A stretch of DNA of 64,000 nt from Adineta steineri (lineage: Eukaryota > Rotifera > Eurotatoria > Adinetida > Adinetidae), in the NCBI GenBank assembly GCA_905250115.1, contig CAJNOI010000086.1:175082-239081 (forward strand), written 5' to 3'. Made by a program: the position numbers and the translations under genes. Every line of letters begins with the position of its first letter. Position 1 is the stretch's first letter. The notes under the pieces were generated by a model, which searched no databases, was not told the origin of the DNA, and saw only the letters and a program-made list of their open reading frames with translations. This document shows positions 45,242 through 57,025 of this stretch, piece by piece.

Positions 45242-47486
45242 TAATTACGTCATTATTAGTTTTAAACATATCAATTCAAGCCACTTGAAAAAAATGAAAT
45301 TGATTAGTGCAGAATATTTATAAAAAAGTATCGTTGAAATATGAAGACAAACTGTACACAAATCTACGTTTTTTTCGTCACTTTAGTTTATTATACAAAG
45401 TAAAAAGCTATTCAATCTTGACTTCACATTTCTTTAGTAGCCTTGGCTATACATACATATGCTTAATCTTTCTAGAAGCAACCAATCCGAAAATAAGTAT
45501 AAACTGATAGCGGTAGAAAATAGGATTCGCTTATTAAATGTCAATCGATAGAATATCACGTTGCCTTTCAACACATGACTGTTGCACAAATGTTAGGTAT
45601 TTACGTAACAAAATAATATTATTACAAACCATCTCCTTTTTTTTATGGAACTCGTTTATAGTATGTTATTCTCGCGCATATTGCTGTTTCTAGGTAGAAT
45701 TCACGGAGCTCTATCTAATAGACGCAGCTTGAGCAGGGGTTGATTTTTTACTCTCATATCTATTCCAGAAATAATATGTGACGGAATTTCATCAGTATAC
45801 AAAAATGAAACAGTTAAGACAATTAAGCGTGTTGTCTTGTTTTTTTGATGTGCTAAAAAAGTGAGTACAGTACTAAAATCGATCAGTGTATCCGTCCGTA
45901 TACACAATAATTTTCGTAAAAAACTTTCCTACCAGAGCCAACTAAAATCCCATTTATTATATACTGTTCGATAGAGAATTTCACCAGCTAAAAAATGATA
46001 GATAATATATAATGAATCAAAAAGACTAAGTCACCTATATGGCAAACATAATTAAACAGGAAGTGGTTGCAATGTTGTCAACGACGTCATTGAGCAAGAA
46101 TCAGAGCTCGTTCTTCGATCACAGCTATGTTACTTCAAGGTTTTCTGAGTCGGAGAACTTGAATCTGTACTTCATTTGTCTTGAAATCCCATTGGTTGAG
46201 CAATAACCAATAAAAATTAAGTTACGAAAAAATATTTTTCCTTGGATAATTCAAGGCGAAGAGTTCAAACGTGAGCGGTTGTTTGATCCTATATCCTATC
46301 AGATAGGCACAGCCAATAGAGATCGCGTTTACAGAAAAGATTCCCATTAAAATTTTGACATCTATACGTACTAGGATCACTCGTCTGTCTCAAAAACTTT
46401 TTACAGTACATATAATTCTCAGATAAAATTCGAAGTTTCCGCATTTATTTACTTATGAAATTTGTATATTAAACGATTTTCTCGATTGTGATATTTTAAC
46501 TGATGAAAAGTTTGAATATCTAATAATATTCGATAGAAACTAATTGTAATTGTTTGGATCTAAGTCAGATGTTTTCAATTGAAAATAATAAATAAAAGTG
46601 TAAATGATTCAAGAAAAAATTGGAAAATATTAGATTATAGTAGAGTTTTATTAATATAATACATGGTTTTTATGTTCATTAATTGATAATTCTAAACTGA
46701 CATCATAAAATGTCTACAAGGATATATTCTGAAGCAATTTGTTTCACTTTTTTTGTAAATATTCGTGGTTTATTTTGATCATAAAATTATAATGAAAAGA
46801 CATGTAAAACAAAAGAATAATAGATGCAACTAAATTTCATTATGTTTTTGTATAAAAATTTCAAATATTAATATTTAATTCTTTTAGAAAACAACTATTC
46901 AACAATATTTCGATTGTCATATAGTACTTCTTTTAAATAAACAAATTAAGAAAAAAAATCAAAATACTCTTCGCGATCTATTTCAGTAGTTCACTGTAAA
47001 AGAATTGAATACTTCATTTATAAATAATCATGAATGTTATGATCAAATCTCTTTAGACACATCCTTTTCTATTTATTTTGATTACATTTTTTCTTTCTTA
47101 CATTTATGCATGTGCCAACGTATAACTAATTAATTTGCCCCCACATTTTTCTTCTTATATTCATATATATAAACATTCTAGAGTGGGCAATTTACAAACA
47201 TTTCTTTATATATAATTTGAAAAACAAAACAATCGTCAGCATTCAAAAAATAGTTTTAGTTCAGTTTTGATATTTATTTTGTTAAGTTAAATAGTTATAG
47301 AAAAAATGATTAAAATGCATTAAAAGTTGAGAAAAAAACGAAAAGAATAAATGTAAAAGATTTCTATCTAATGATAATAATATGGTTAGAGGATAAATAT
47401 AATATTATAATAAGAAAAAAAATGAATAAATATTTTGTTTTTTTACGAAAGTCTTTTTTCATCTAAAACCAATTATTAATGTAATC
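45242..47486. other. Intergenic, no gene seen
   Basis: 2.2 kb of AT-rich sequence with only short open stretches and no recognisable repeats, RNA genes or splice-linked exons. Confidence 0.5.
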
Positions 47487-50295
47487 TTATGCGCTCTTGC
47501 ATCTTCCTGTATAATGGTCGGATGAAGTCTTAAGAATAGGTATTCCGTTCTTTGGCCAGCAGCTGCCACTCTCAGCATAGAATGTCCATGCAATACAATC
47601 TGGATATAGCTCACATAATGCAGCACATGCTGCTGGTGAATGTACTTGTGCTGGATGAGCGGCATCCATATCACCTCCATAATTATCCTCGCCAGCGACA
47701 ATTTCTGTGCATCTTGAACTTATTGATAGAGCTAGATGAAACATAAAAAAAGAATTATATTATAGAAAGCTCTGAGGAGTTCTTCTTCTTCTTTTGAATC
47801 GCCATCATTATAACGACTAATTGTATGATTCATTCTCAAAAGAGATAAAAAAATTTTTTATATAAACAATCTCTGCAAATTACCAAAGAAAAATATGTAC
47901 TGGACTTCTACTTAACTGTAAAATTTTTCAATCTTCTACTTATCAACTATTTGATCTCCAGCACTATTTAAAGGTGTAGCTGTGGATATGGGTGTGGATC
48001 GTATCCATGTGTTAATGTGATTCACACCCATACCTACTTGTAGCTTCATAATCGACTGTTCGATATCTCATGAAGCCAGTCGTTTTCAAACAAATGTCAC
48101 ATGCACTCGCCATTTAATAAACTACTTACAATCAGTTTTAGTTGCGGATGGTTTTGCTGCAGTTGCGGTTGGTTTTGCTGCAGTTGCGGTTGGTTTTTCT
48201 GCAGTTGTGGTTACTTTNNNNNNNNNNCAGTTGCGGTTGGTTTTGCTGCGGTTGCGATCGGTTTTGCTGCAGTTACGATTGGTTTTGCTGCAGTTGCGGT
48301 TGGTGTTTCTCTGTGTAACGCCCATACTTGCCAGCCACTTTGGCTTTGATATTTTGGCGGGTAGCTGTTGCAATGACGATACGTACATTGTCCAGTTCCT
48401 GGATTGAAATCGACTGCTGTGCAATAAGTCGTAGTCAGACAAGTACTCTGACATGAACTTAGTGATAACTTCGGATTGTAGCCAACTCCTTCACAATTTG
48501 AACCAATAACACTACCGGATGCGATTTGGACCCAATTCACTACAAAATAATAAATTATTACAATTCAATAGTAACTAATAAAATTCTCCATCGATACAAT
48601 GATGAACTATCTAAGAGCATCATAATTTAGATAGTAAACAAAGATTTCCAGCTCAAACTGTACTAACTAATCGTTAAGAAACTAGTGCGAACATTGAGGA
48701 TGAATCATCATTTAAGTTATTAACTGTTTTGGATGTATCAACTAATTATCATACAACAATCTTATTTCTCATCCCGACGACTACACTATCATTATTGTAT
48801 TTATGAAACTAGATCACCTCTGCATGATATCGATCGTTTATCATTCTCTTTTGAGTTTTCGCTTTCTGTTTTATACGAGGAGAAATGGTCTATATTCATG
48901 AGAATAGTATTCATAATAAGAAACTGCACACACACACATACTGATATTTGAAAGAATGTTTCAATTTATAAAATATACACTATACAAACTGGGTGTAGAA
49001 TCATAAACCCTTCAAAATGATTTTCTAACTTCATAAACCCTCTCATATACTCGTTTAGTATGATAAGTCGTTTCATGAAACCTTTTTCTTCATCAAATCT
49101 ACGAAATATGGTTTAATAATATACTACTGATAAGAAACCGTAGAAAAAAAATTCCTTTTCGAAGGGTTTATTATTCTACACTCATTTTTTACAGTGCAAT
49201 GGTTTCTACTACTTTATACTAGTCTTCTGTCTCATATGTTCGCCTATTCGTTTGAGAAGGAAGTTCTCTCATATCGTCTATGTCCACTCAATCCAAATAA
49301 ACATTATCGAAAACAAACTGAGCCAAACTTCTACAAACATTTCCATTTTCATAATCGACTGTTTAATGTCTCATAAAGCCAGTCGTTTTCAAATTGATCT
49401 AAGGTGCACTCGCCATTTAATAAATTACTTACAATTAAGTTCTGTAGCATATACTTGCCAGCCACTTTGGCCTTCATAATGTGGTGGATGGGTGGGGCAT
49501 TGACGAAACGTACAGTGTCCAGGTCCTGGATAGAAATCGACTGCTGTACAACTACCCATAGCCAAACAAGCACTTTGACATGAACTTAGTGATGTCGACG
49601 GATTGTAGCCAATTCCTGTACAGTATTTATCACCAATGACACTATTGAGTGCGATGCTGTCCCAAGTCACTACAAAACAATAAATTATTACAATTCATTA
49701 GCATTTAATAAAACTCATCATCGAAACAATGATGAACTATCTAAGAGCATCATAATTTAGATAGTAAGTAAAGAATTTCAGCTCAAATTGTACTAACTAA
49801 TCGTTAAGAAACTAGTGCGAACATTGAGGATGAAACATCATTTAAGTTATTAACTGTTTTGGATGTATCAACTAATTATCATACAAAAATCTTATTTCTC
49901 ATCCCGACGACTACACTATCATTGTTGTATTTATGAAGAGACATTGACTATATTGATATGAGAATAGTATTTATAGTGAGAAACTATATATACGAAAACA
50001 CTGATATGCAAAAGGATGTTTCTATTAATCAATTCTCTATATAGAAAATCTTACCTGAGTCACCACGCTTTCGAAATATAGCGCGAAAGCTTCCGTCACT
50101 ATCTTCTTCATCATCAGCCAGTCGTTGTGCTACACGTCGTAAAAACATATTGTACTGCTCATCCTTGCCATCGTTGTAACTATTAAGTCCTCGACGCAAT
50201 TCTTGGCTGTCAGAATCGTGTGTTGCAACTGATGAATGCTTTGCAACAATTGCAACGAAAGCTATAATCGCTACCACAGTAGTAAACGAACCCAT
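47487..50295 (-). CDS. Secreted protein with three apple/PAN-type domains
   Basis: Four exons on the minus strand: 50295-50055, 49669-49433, 48539-48130, 47731-47487, all phase 1 apart from the gap. Exon 1 gives a signal peptide (MGSFTTVVAIIAFVAIVA) and a charged pro-region with an RKRG processing-like site. Exons 2 and 3 each encode a Cys-rich apple-like domain (YNP..SLSSCQS.C, CTAVDF.PG.G.CT.R.C, QSGWQV). Exon 3 adds a TATAAKP repeat linker. Exon 4 encodes a PAN domain (CAALCELYPDCIAWTFYAES, CWPKN). Such domains bind carbohydrate or protein outside the cell. A TATA-like CTATAAGTA lies at about 50,370. Ten N at 48,218-48,227 interrupt the linker, and the frames on either side do not match with a gap of ten, so its true length differs. 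Confidence 0.8.
47971..48040. repeat. Telomere-like hairpin 7 (inside an intron)
   Basis: Left AGGTGTAGCTGTGGATATGG plus GTGTGGAT, right ATTCACACCCATACCTACTT; less perfect than the others. It lies in the intron between exons 3 and 4 of the apple/PAN gene. Confidence 0.6.
48130..49940. repeat. Internal tandem duplication (exon plus intron) in the apple/PAN gene
   Basis: Intron sequence at about 48,541-48,800 is nearly identical to 49,671-49,930 (for example ACTAGTGCGAACATTGAGGA in both), and the adjoining exons 3 and 2 encode the same domain. One exon with its upstream intron was copied in tandem. The introns are closer to each other than the exon-coded proteins, which suggests a recent event with change in the exons. 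Confidence 0.85.
48132..48310. repeat. 21-bp coding minisatellite with assembly gap
   Basis: Tandem units of about 21 bp (GTTGCGGTTGGTTTTGCTGCA on the plus strand) encode the TATAAKP repeat on the minus strand. Ten N fall inside the array, which probably collapsed in assembly. Copy number is therefore unknown. Confidence 0.85.
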
Positions 50296-51668
50296 TTGTA
50301 TGTTGTTATTATTTGTTGTTGAGTGAAGATATGAGTGTATCTGTTGATTGATGGAAAATGGTCTCCTACTTATAGTATCGATGGGAAAAGGTGCGCATTC
50401 TCCCGGAACGCTAGTTTCATTTGAAGAAAGAAAAAAAATTCGTTGTTTACGAGCTAGTCGACCAAATAATAATTATACTAATTGCGAAAAATAAAATATT
50501 CATCTATTTTATGACAATAGCGATTAAATGATTTGTTTTTAAGGAATGAAGGTGTATTTTTAATGAGGATTTTAAAGATATATTGTCATTACAATGAAAA
50601 ATATCGAAACTAAAAATCAGATTGATAATTATGCTAATTGTGAAGCATAAAATATTCATCTTTTTTTATGACAATAGCGAATTAATGATTTGTTTTCAAG
50701 CAATTCTTAATGAGGATTTTAAAAATACATTGTCATTATAATGATCGCCGATCAAACTGAAAAATGAAATTGATAATTATGCTAATTATAAAACATAAAA
50801 TATAAAATATTCATCTATTTTATGACAATAACAAATAAATGACTTGTTTTCAAGCAATTACCACGTTGTCTTTAATGAAGATTTTAAAAATACATTGTCA
50901 TTATAATGAATAACAATTCAATTAAAAATCAGATTGATAATTATGCTAATTGTGGAACATAAAATATTTATTCATTTTATAGGAAAACAGAACAATTAGT
51001 TTGTTTTCAAAAAATTGAGGGGTATTTTTAACGATGGTTTTAAGAAGCTGTTGGCGTAATCCCTTGCGAAATAAAAGTGTGAAACACGTTCGAACAGTTA
51101 AAACGATTCACAAACAGCTAGTGTAATTGTGTCTATGGTAGAACAGAATTTTTCGTTCTATTGTGAGAGATAGAATTATCGGATGCTAATAGGAAATTGT
51201 TGATCTGCTGTAAAGTCATCTTATTGGTATAACACTACTTATCATTGAATTAAGTCAACAACTATTTCATATAAAATAAGATTATTATCGTATCTATTAT
51301 AAATAAGAATTTATAGTTTTATTGTGTTCTACATTTTTCAACAGATGATACATTTGGAATGTAACGAAGTGCAAAAAAAATAAGAGAGAAATTAAGTTCT
51401 ATACTTTTCATTTTTATTTTTAATCTCATTTTTTTTAAATGTAAATATATATGTTGGTTTTATTGAAGATATATTTATAAGTGAGATTTTAAATAGAAAT
51501 ATCATGCAAAAAAATGCAATGTAGTTCCCAAATAGATGTTCATAGGAATAGAAATTAATTCATCGTGACATTCGGAAGTTATAACAATAAATATTATTTA
51601 TTATTTGAATAAAAAATGTTTTTTCAATGCATTATATTTAAAATTCTTTTTTTTGATATTATATTTAA
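50296..51668. repeat. Satellite array 1 (~155-bp units) and flanking sequence
   Basis: Four units begin near 50,468, 50,623, 50,773 and 50,936, each with TTGATAATTATGCTAATTG, AAAATATTCATCTATTTTAT and AAAATACATTGTCATTATAA motifs. The array ends near 51,060 with a variant unit (ACAGAACAATTAGTTTG). The rest to 51,668 is AT-rich without a gene. Confidence 0.85.
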
Positions 51669-52866
51669 TTAGTTCTGATTATTGTTTATCACGCTATTGG
51701 TTATATGTTTATTTATTGGATTAAAGTTAACGATAACAGTTATTGACGATAAGGCAAGTAAGATACTTTCTTGTTCAATTAAATCTTGTGTAGAAAGTTC
51801 TGAAAGATTACATTCTTGTAATAAAGCTGTAATTTTTGATGTATCAACAATAAATTCAAATGTATTTTGTTTAATATCAGTAATATTCAATTTTATTTTA
51901 TTTTAATTCTATTGTTTCAAATATAACGATCGTGATTTACATGTATTACATCTGATCGTTTTATCATTTCGATCAATATCAGTAGAATAATATTTTGGAC
52001 AGTGGAAACCTTCATCAACTAATCCAATTGACGTAACGATACCAGTTTGTGTTGATTCAGACGAGAGCTGAACAGAATCAGAACAATTTATATCACCAAT
52101 ATCTTCTGTGGATACAAATCTAAAAATTTGAATAAATGTTTTATCTTAGCATTAGATATTTATATATTATATATATGAAGAAGTTAAGAAATTTTCTGTA
52201 GAATATTTTTTAAGGGAGTTCTTCAAAAAGTAACAAAAAAAGCTCACCTTGTATGTATTGTTGTTGTTATTGAAATATCATTGTTGAACATTTTAACTTT
52301 TGCTAATTTCATTTTATATGATAGATTTTTTTCTATTAAATTAAACTGGTTTTTCCCAAGGATTCATAGTTATTGAGTCAGTTTTATTAGCAATGATGAT
52401 CGTTCTCTTTAGTTTTTGTACTTTTTTGATCCGTTGTTAAACAAGATAGTATCATCCTCAAAAAAGTAGAATAATTTCAATATAAAACCATTTTAAACAT
52501 GCTTACAGGACCGATATCGATTATCTTGCACGTAAATAACTACGTATTGGCCATCTGTCATGGATTCAATATTATTAATTGTACTGATTTTAATACATGA
52601 AGGCGTAAATGAGACGTGCCATTTTAATTATTTAAATATTCTATCATTTTTGTATGAAGTGAGCAATTAGCTTTCGATGACAAATATTTTGCTATACGAT
52701 TTACATTTTGATTTGAATCGCAGACTAATGCTGTACAATATTTTCCTTGTTTGGTAATTTGACTATCTAATATAGCTGTTAATGCTACAACAACACCTTC
52801 AAGACTTAAATTTGCTTTCACATTCGCATTATTCGAGTATTGTGTAGAGATGATTGTTGTTTTCAA
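51669..52866 (-). pseudogene. Decayed OB-fold / RPA-like gene between two satellite arrays
   Basis: Protein-like stretches on the minus strand. First (52,866-52,624) ANLSLEGVVVALTAILDSQI and KYCTALVCDSNQNVNRIAKYL. Then, after a frame change near 52,620, SCIKISTINNIESMTDGQYV with VIYVQDNRYRS. Next (about 52,125-51,905) a segment with a Cys pattern FHCPKYY...IRCNTCKSRS. Last (51,889-51,669) ITDIKQNTFEFIVDTSKITA and STQDLIEQESILLALSSITV. The strand-rich segments and the C..C zinc ribbon suggest the OB-fold and zinc region of an RPA70-like protein, as carried by some Helitron-type elements. At least two in-frame stops (near 51,905-51,915) and the shift make it a likely pseudogene. Family assignment is tentative. 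Confidence 0.4.
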
Positions 52867-52889
52867 GTAGAATTATAATGATTTGAATG

Positions 52890-53370
52890 ATAAAATAAAA
52901 TACATTGTCATTCTAATCAACAACAATCCAATTAAAAATCAGATTGATAATTATGCTAATTGCGAAAAATAAAATATTCATCTATTTTATGACAATAGCG
53001 AATAAATGACTTGTTGTTAAGCAATTACCACGTAGTCTTTAATGAGGATTTTAAAAATACATTGTCATTAAAATGATCGACAATCCAATTAAAAATCAGA
53101 TTGATAATTATACTAATTGTGAAACATAAAATTTTCATCTATTTTATGACAATAGCGAATAAATGGTTTGTTTTCAAGCAATTACGAGCAATTCTTAATG
53201 AAGATTTTAAAAATACATTGTCATTATAATGATCGACAATCAAACTGAAAAATGAAATTGATAATTATACTAATTGTGAAACATAAAATATTTATTCATT
53301 TTATGGAAAAACAGAACAATTAATTTGTTTTCAAGAAATTAAGACGTATTCTTAATGGAATTAAACGATT
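52890..53370. repeat. Satellite array 2 (~155-bp units)
   Basis: Three units begin near 52,948, 53,101 and 53,261. The array ends with the same variant (ACAGAACAATTAATTTG) as array 1 and has the same orientation. The two arrays therefore look like direct copies bracketing the 51.1-52.9 kb segment. Confidence 0.85.
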
Positions 53371-55320
53371 TAGTGCCGTATGCTTTACTGCAGCTGTAAA
53401 TATTTGCTTATAAATTTATTTTATTTTTTTTACAAGTTAAAGTATAGGCTTTTTTTTTGTTTCAAATAACCTATATGATTAAGTTAGACAAGTCTCATAA
53501 CCACAGTACCAATTTTCGCTTTCAGATTTTCTATTGCAAAGGTCTTTTTTGGTCTCAAACGTTCGTGAAAATACTTTTAAGTGTATCTGTAGTTCGTAAT
53601 TAAATAAATAGACTGAACAAATAGTTTTTTTTTATTCTGTAGCTCAAATGTATGTGAAAATGTGTCAGAAAGCTTCGATAGTTTGTGTTTCTATTTTTTT
53701 CTCTTGCTTAATAGTTCAGTTTTTATCTCTATTATTTCTAAATTGATCTCGTAACAAGACTATTAAATCAAAAGGTTTAGGGGATTTTTGATTTCGCTAG
53801 ATGAATTATTAATATTCTATACGGCTCATTTTGTAACGACATATTGTGATCATTAGTTTACTTGAATTATAAATCATATAACTTACCAATTTGAATTAAT
53901 AAATTGTTAGTTGAATAAATATAACGATTCTATTTCATATGTCTAATAACATTATTTAATTAAAAGACACATTGAAAAAACGAAAGAAAGCGCGCCATTC
54001 ATTAGATTAATTTGTTATTGTTAATCATGAAGATTTATGATATATTGAGAAATTCGACTTTCTCGAACTATAAAAGTATATTAATATATATATTAACTAA
54101 CTTAAAGAGCAGAGGGTTGAAAAAGAAAAACATATGTGAGATAAGATAATTGTGTTTTATACTTGTCAAAATAAATTTTTATTTGTTTATCATTATTACA
54201 CGTTATACAAAAAAGAACAGAAACCAACGAATTTATTATTTTATAGACAATAAGAGTTTTATATGATAATTAATGAACTGTGTAGGATATAGATAAAAAA
54301 ATTATTCTATTTTTTTCTAGGATAAGATAGTGTTATCACAGTCGACATATTTACATCGAATACTGTATGTACAGTTTTTATTATTTATCACAATAGCTAC
54401 AGTGTTATATTGATGATGAGAATTTCTCTTTGAATAATATCTACAATTACCTGCAAAACTGAAACATAATAAGTTTTTATGTTAAGTATCACGAAGGCAC
54501 AAATGTATATAACCTTGATGTAATCGATCGGATATAATTATATTTTCAATAAAAGCAGTAAATATTTATATATCTGGTACAGATAAATCTAAATTATTAA
54601 TTTTGTTAACATGTAATGAATATGCTCAGTTCTGACTTCAATTACTATTTCATGTGTATCTATTAAAAAAGACAAATTGTTTCTATGTTCATTAATTACT
54701 TTAATTCTCTTTTCTGAAAGAAAAGGTTATATGCTGTTTAAAGTTCAAATAGCCTTACTCTAGTTTTTTTAGGCCGAGGAATCCGAATCCGAGGTTAGTT
54801 TTTTTTAAATTTTTTATGTCTCATTTTTTTACACAAAGGACCACTTTTTGACGAAAAAGTTTTTTTTGAATAAAGTTTGATCAAAGGTAATAGGGATCTG
54901 GGAATCTCAATCTGAGGTTAGTTATTAGAGCATGGAGAATGAGACGTGACTTCGTTTCAAATGTTTATTTTACATATATGTATATGAAATGACACCACAT
55001 ACTAAACTAACTCGAGAGAAAAAAAATACGTGTATATATATGTGGATCACAAAGGGATGAATACATATCACACGAAACAAAGGGAAGAAAGAAAGATATC
55101 GCAAGAATTAAAGAACAAATATCTGATGTAGATTGAGGGGTGAAAGAATAAGTGAAGAAGAGAATCTAGGTGTCGCCTGTAATAGTCGATCCATGCGCGA
55201 GAAGATGTGTGTCCGCATACATATATCTGATAGAACGAAAGAAAAAAGTTTAACAGTAACGCGACACAAAAAATGGAAAAAACGAACGGAAGGAAAGAAA
55301 GAAAAAAACATATATGTTTA
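53371..55320. other. Intergenic, no gene seen
   Basis: AT-rich sequence. A short repeated motif (GAATCCGAATCCGAGGTTAG near 54,780 and GAATCTCAATCTGAGGTTAG near 54,901) is the only structure noticed. An open stretch at 55,133-55,387 is Lys/Arg rich and not convincing. Confidence 0.45.
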
Positions 55321-55324
55321 CTTA

Positions 55325-55612
55325 GTTGTTTCTTCTTTTCTGCTTGTAATGATAATAATGTTCTCTTGTGAACATTCTTTTGTGTAATATCTGTTCCAGT
55401 TCTTCAGCTGCTGTTGGATTCTTCACTTCAATGCATAATGTCCCATATTTGAAAATCTTGACGTTCAAGAATTGTATACTCATTCCTCTTAAAATATCTT
55501 TGATGTCTCGATGTTGAAATTTGTGATGAATTGGACGAACGACTTCAGAACGATATCGGTTTGCTCGACATCATCGACAACTAACTTGGTTTGGTGTTGT
55601 ATTTTCATTTAA
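55325..55612 (-). pseudogene. Exon-like coding fragment with one nonsense codon
   Basis: After a TTTAG acceptor at about 55,612 the minus strand reads PQLYLNENTTPNQVSCR, then TGA, then CRANRYRSEVVRP-type sequence continuing through ILRGMSIQFLNVKIFKYG and ELEQILHKRMFTREHYYHYK to a stop. The frame is the same on both sides of the TGA, and the CR-stop-CRANRY arrangement suggests a Trp codon mutated to TGA. The composition is clearly protein-like; the family is not recognised. Confidence 0.5.
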
Positions 55613-55884
55613 ATATAGTTGTGGACCTAAATAGTAAGAACTTGTTTTTATCTGTAAATTATTTACTTCATGAATTTGTTGTGTAGTTAATGTTGTACTT
55701 ATAAAACTATGTACCACTAGTGTAGTAATTGAATTAAAGATTTTTTAAGAAAATCAGAGACTGAATGTTGTAATTAATCATCAAATTAAATGTGATTTAT
55801 GGAATAAGAGTATTGTTTTTCCATATTTTGTAGTGTTGAATAAACGCAATTGTTGATTTTTAGAATAAACCTTTATATCAATGG

Positions 55885-57025
55885 CTATGGTCCATTCGTC
55901 TGTTTATTTCGTACGAGCAAACTAATATTAAACATTGTACATTTATGCTGAACAATTGATACTAGTAAAATATGTACAATATTTTTGATAAAAATTCTAA
56001 GAGTTGGTGTATTTTCAAACAAACCTGATGGTTTTGCATGTATAAAATGATATGATATCTTTGCACATATTGATCTAAAAATAAACAAAAGATAGTTAAT
56101 TGAATTAGAAACATAAGTAGAGATAAGTCTTCGAAAAAAATAAATCAATTTGAAACGAAGCAGTTATAAAAAGAATTCTATCGCAGATTTAAAAAAAGAA
56201 TTTATCATCACTTACGCTTCTAAAACTAGAGATTGTTATAAAAAGTTTTCATTATAACATTCGGTTGTATTATTAATATGATTTGGAGCATTCAGAAAAT
56301 CGTAAAGTATTTTTAGACATGACATAGGACCAATATAATGATTTTATATGCCAAGATTTTAGTCTATCATGTATTTCAAGTCGATGTATGTTTTAACAAA
56401 TTTGCTCGAAGAAATAGATTCATATAAATTCGATCTGTTACAGGATAATATTCAAATAATGCTAGTAATTGATCAACCGTAAGAAAACAAAATTGTCGAT
56501 ATTTCTTTTCTTTTCAATACTTATACAAGACAATCTAATCATGAATCAATGAACAAAACAGTCTGTTTGAACAAACTTAATCAGCAACCACCGAACATAT
56601 ATATATATATATATCTTTTTTTTCCTTTTAATTACGCGCGCTTTCTAACACAAGTTTTTTCTCATCTTGTAAATGACACGATAACTGCATAATAAAAGTT
56701 GATGTTATGTTTTTGCAAAATTATTTGTTTTCTCATGTTCATATTAACATGGTAGGAAATAGAGACAATCTAACTATATCGTTTGATATAATTCGAATAA
56801 AAGACAATCATCTGAACATGCAGTATGTTCCAAACGGATCTCTCGAAATAAACTTCTAATGTATGTGCGTAGAAAAGCTTTCTCTAGTAATGTATCCACA
56901 TAATGAACAAGCAGCATACTTACTGAATATAACAAAGGAAACAACCGATCAAATTCATCAATTAAAACATCAGTTGTTTCATTATCCAAAACAGCTGATT
57001 CAGCTAAAGCCATCGCAAATGCCAA
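55885..57025 (-). pseudogene. Decayed coding fragments, possibly transposase C-terminus
   Basis: Two minus-strand fragments. The upstream one (to about 56,900) reads LPEQHYQHLKFLAFAMALAE, then TTDVLIDEFDRLFPLLYS, and ends at a GTAAGT donor-like site. Its pattern recalls the region after the catalytic core in tnp2-type transposases (LPxxxYxHFxxLxxAxxLL). The other (about 56,075-55,885) reads SICAKISYHFIHAKPSGLFE with a TTTTTAG-type acceptor in front. No continuous gene can be built. It may be a remnant of an element related to the 39-45 kb transposon. Confidence 0.35.

Noticed and set aside
55133-55387. 84-codon plus-strand open frame
   Set aside because: Basic low-complexity translation, and it overlaps the better minus-strand exon-like frame at its 3' end.
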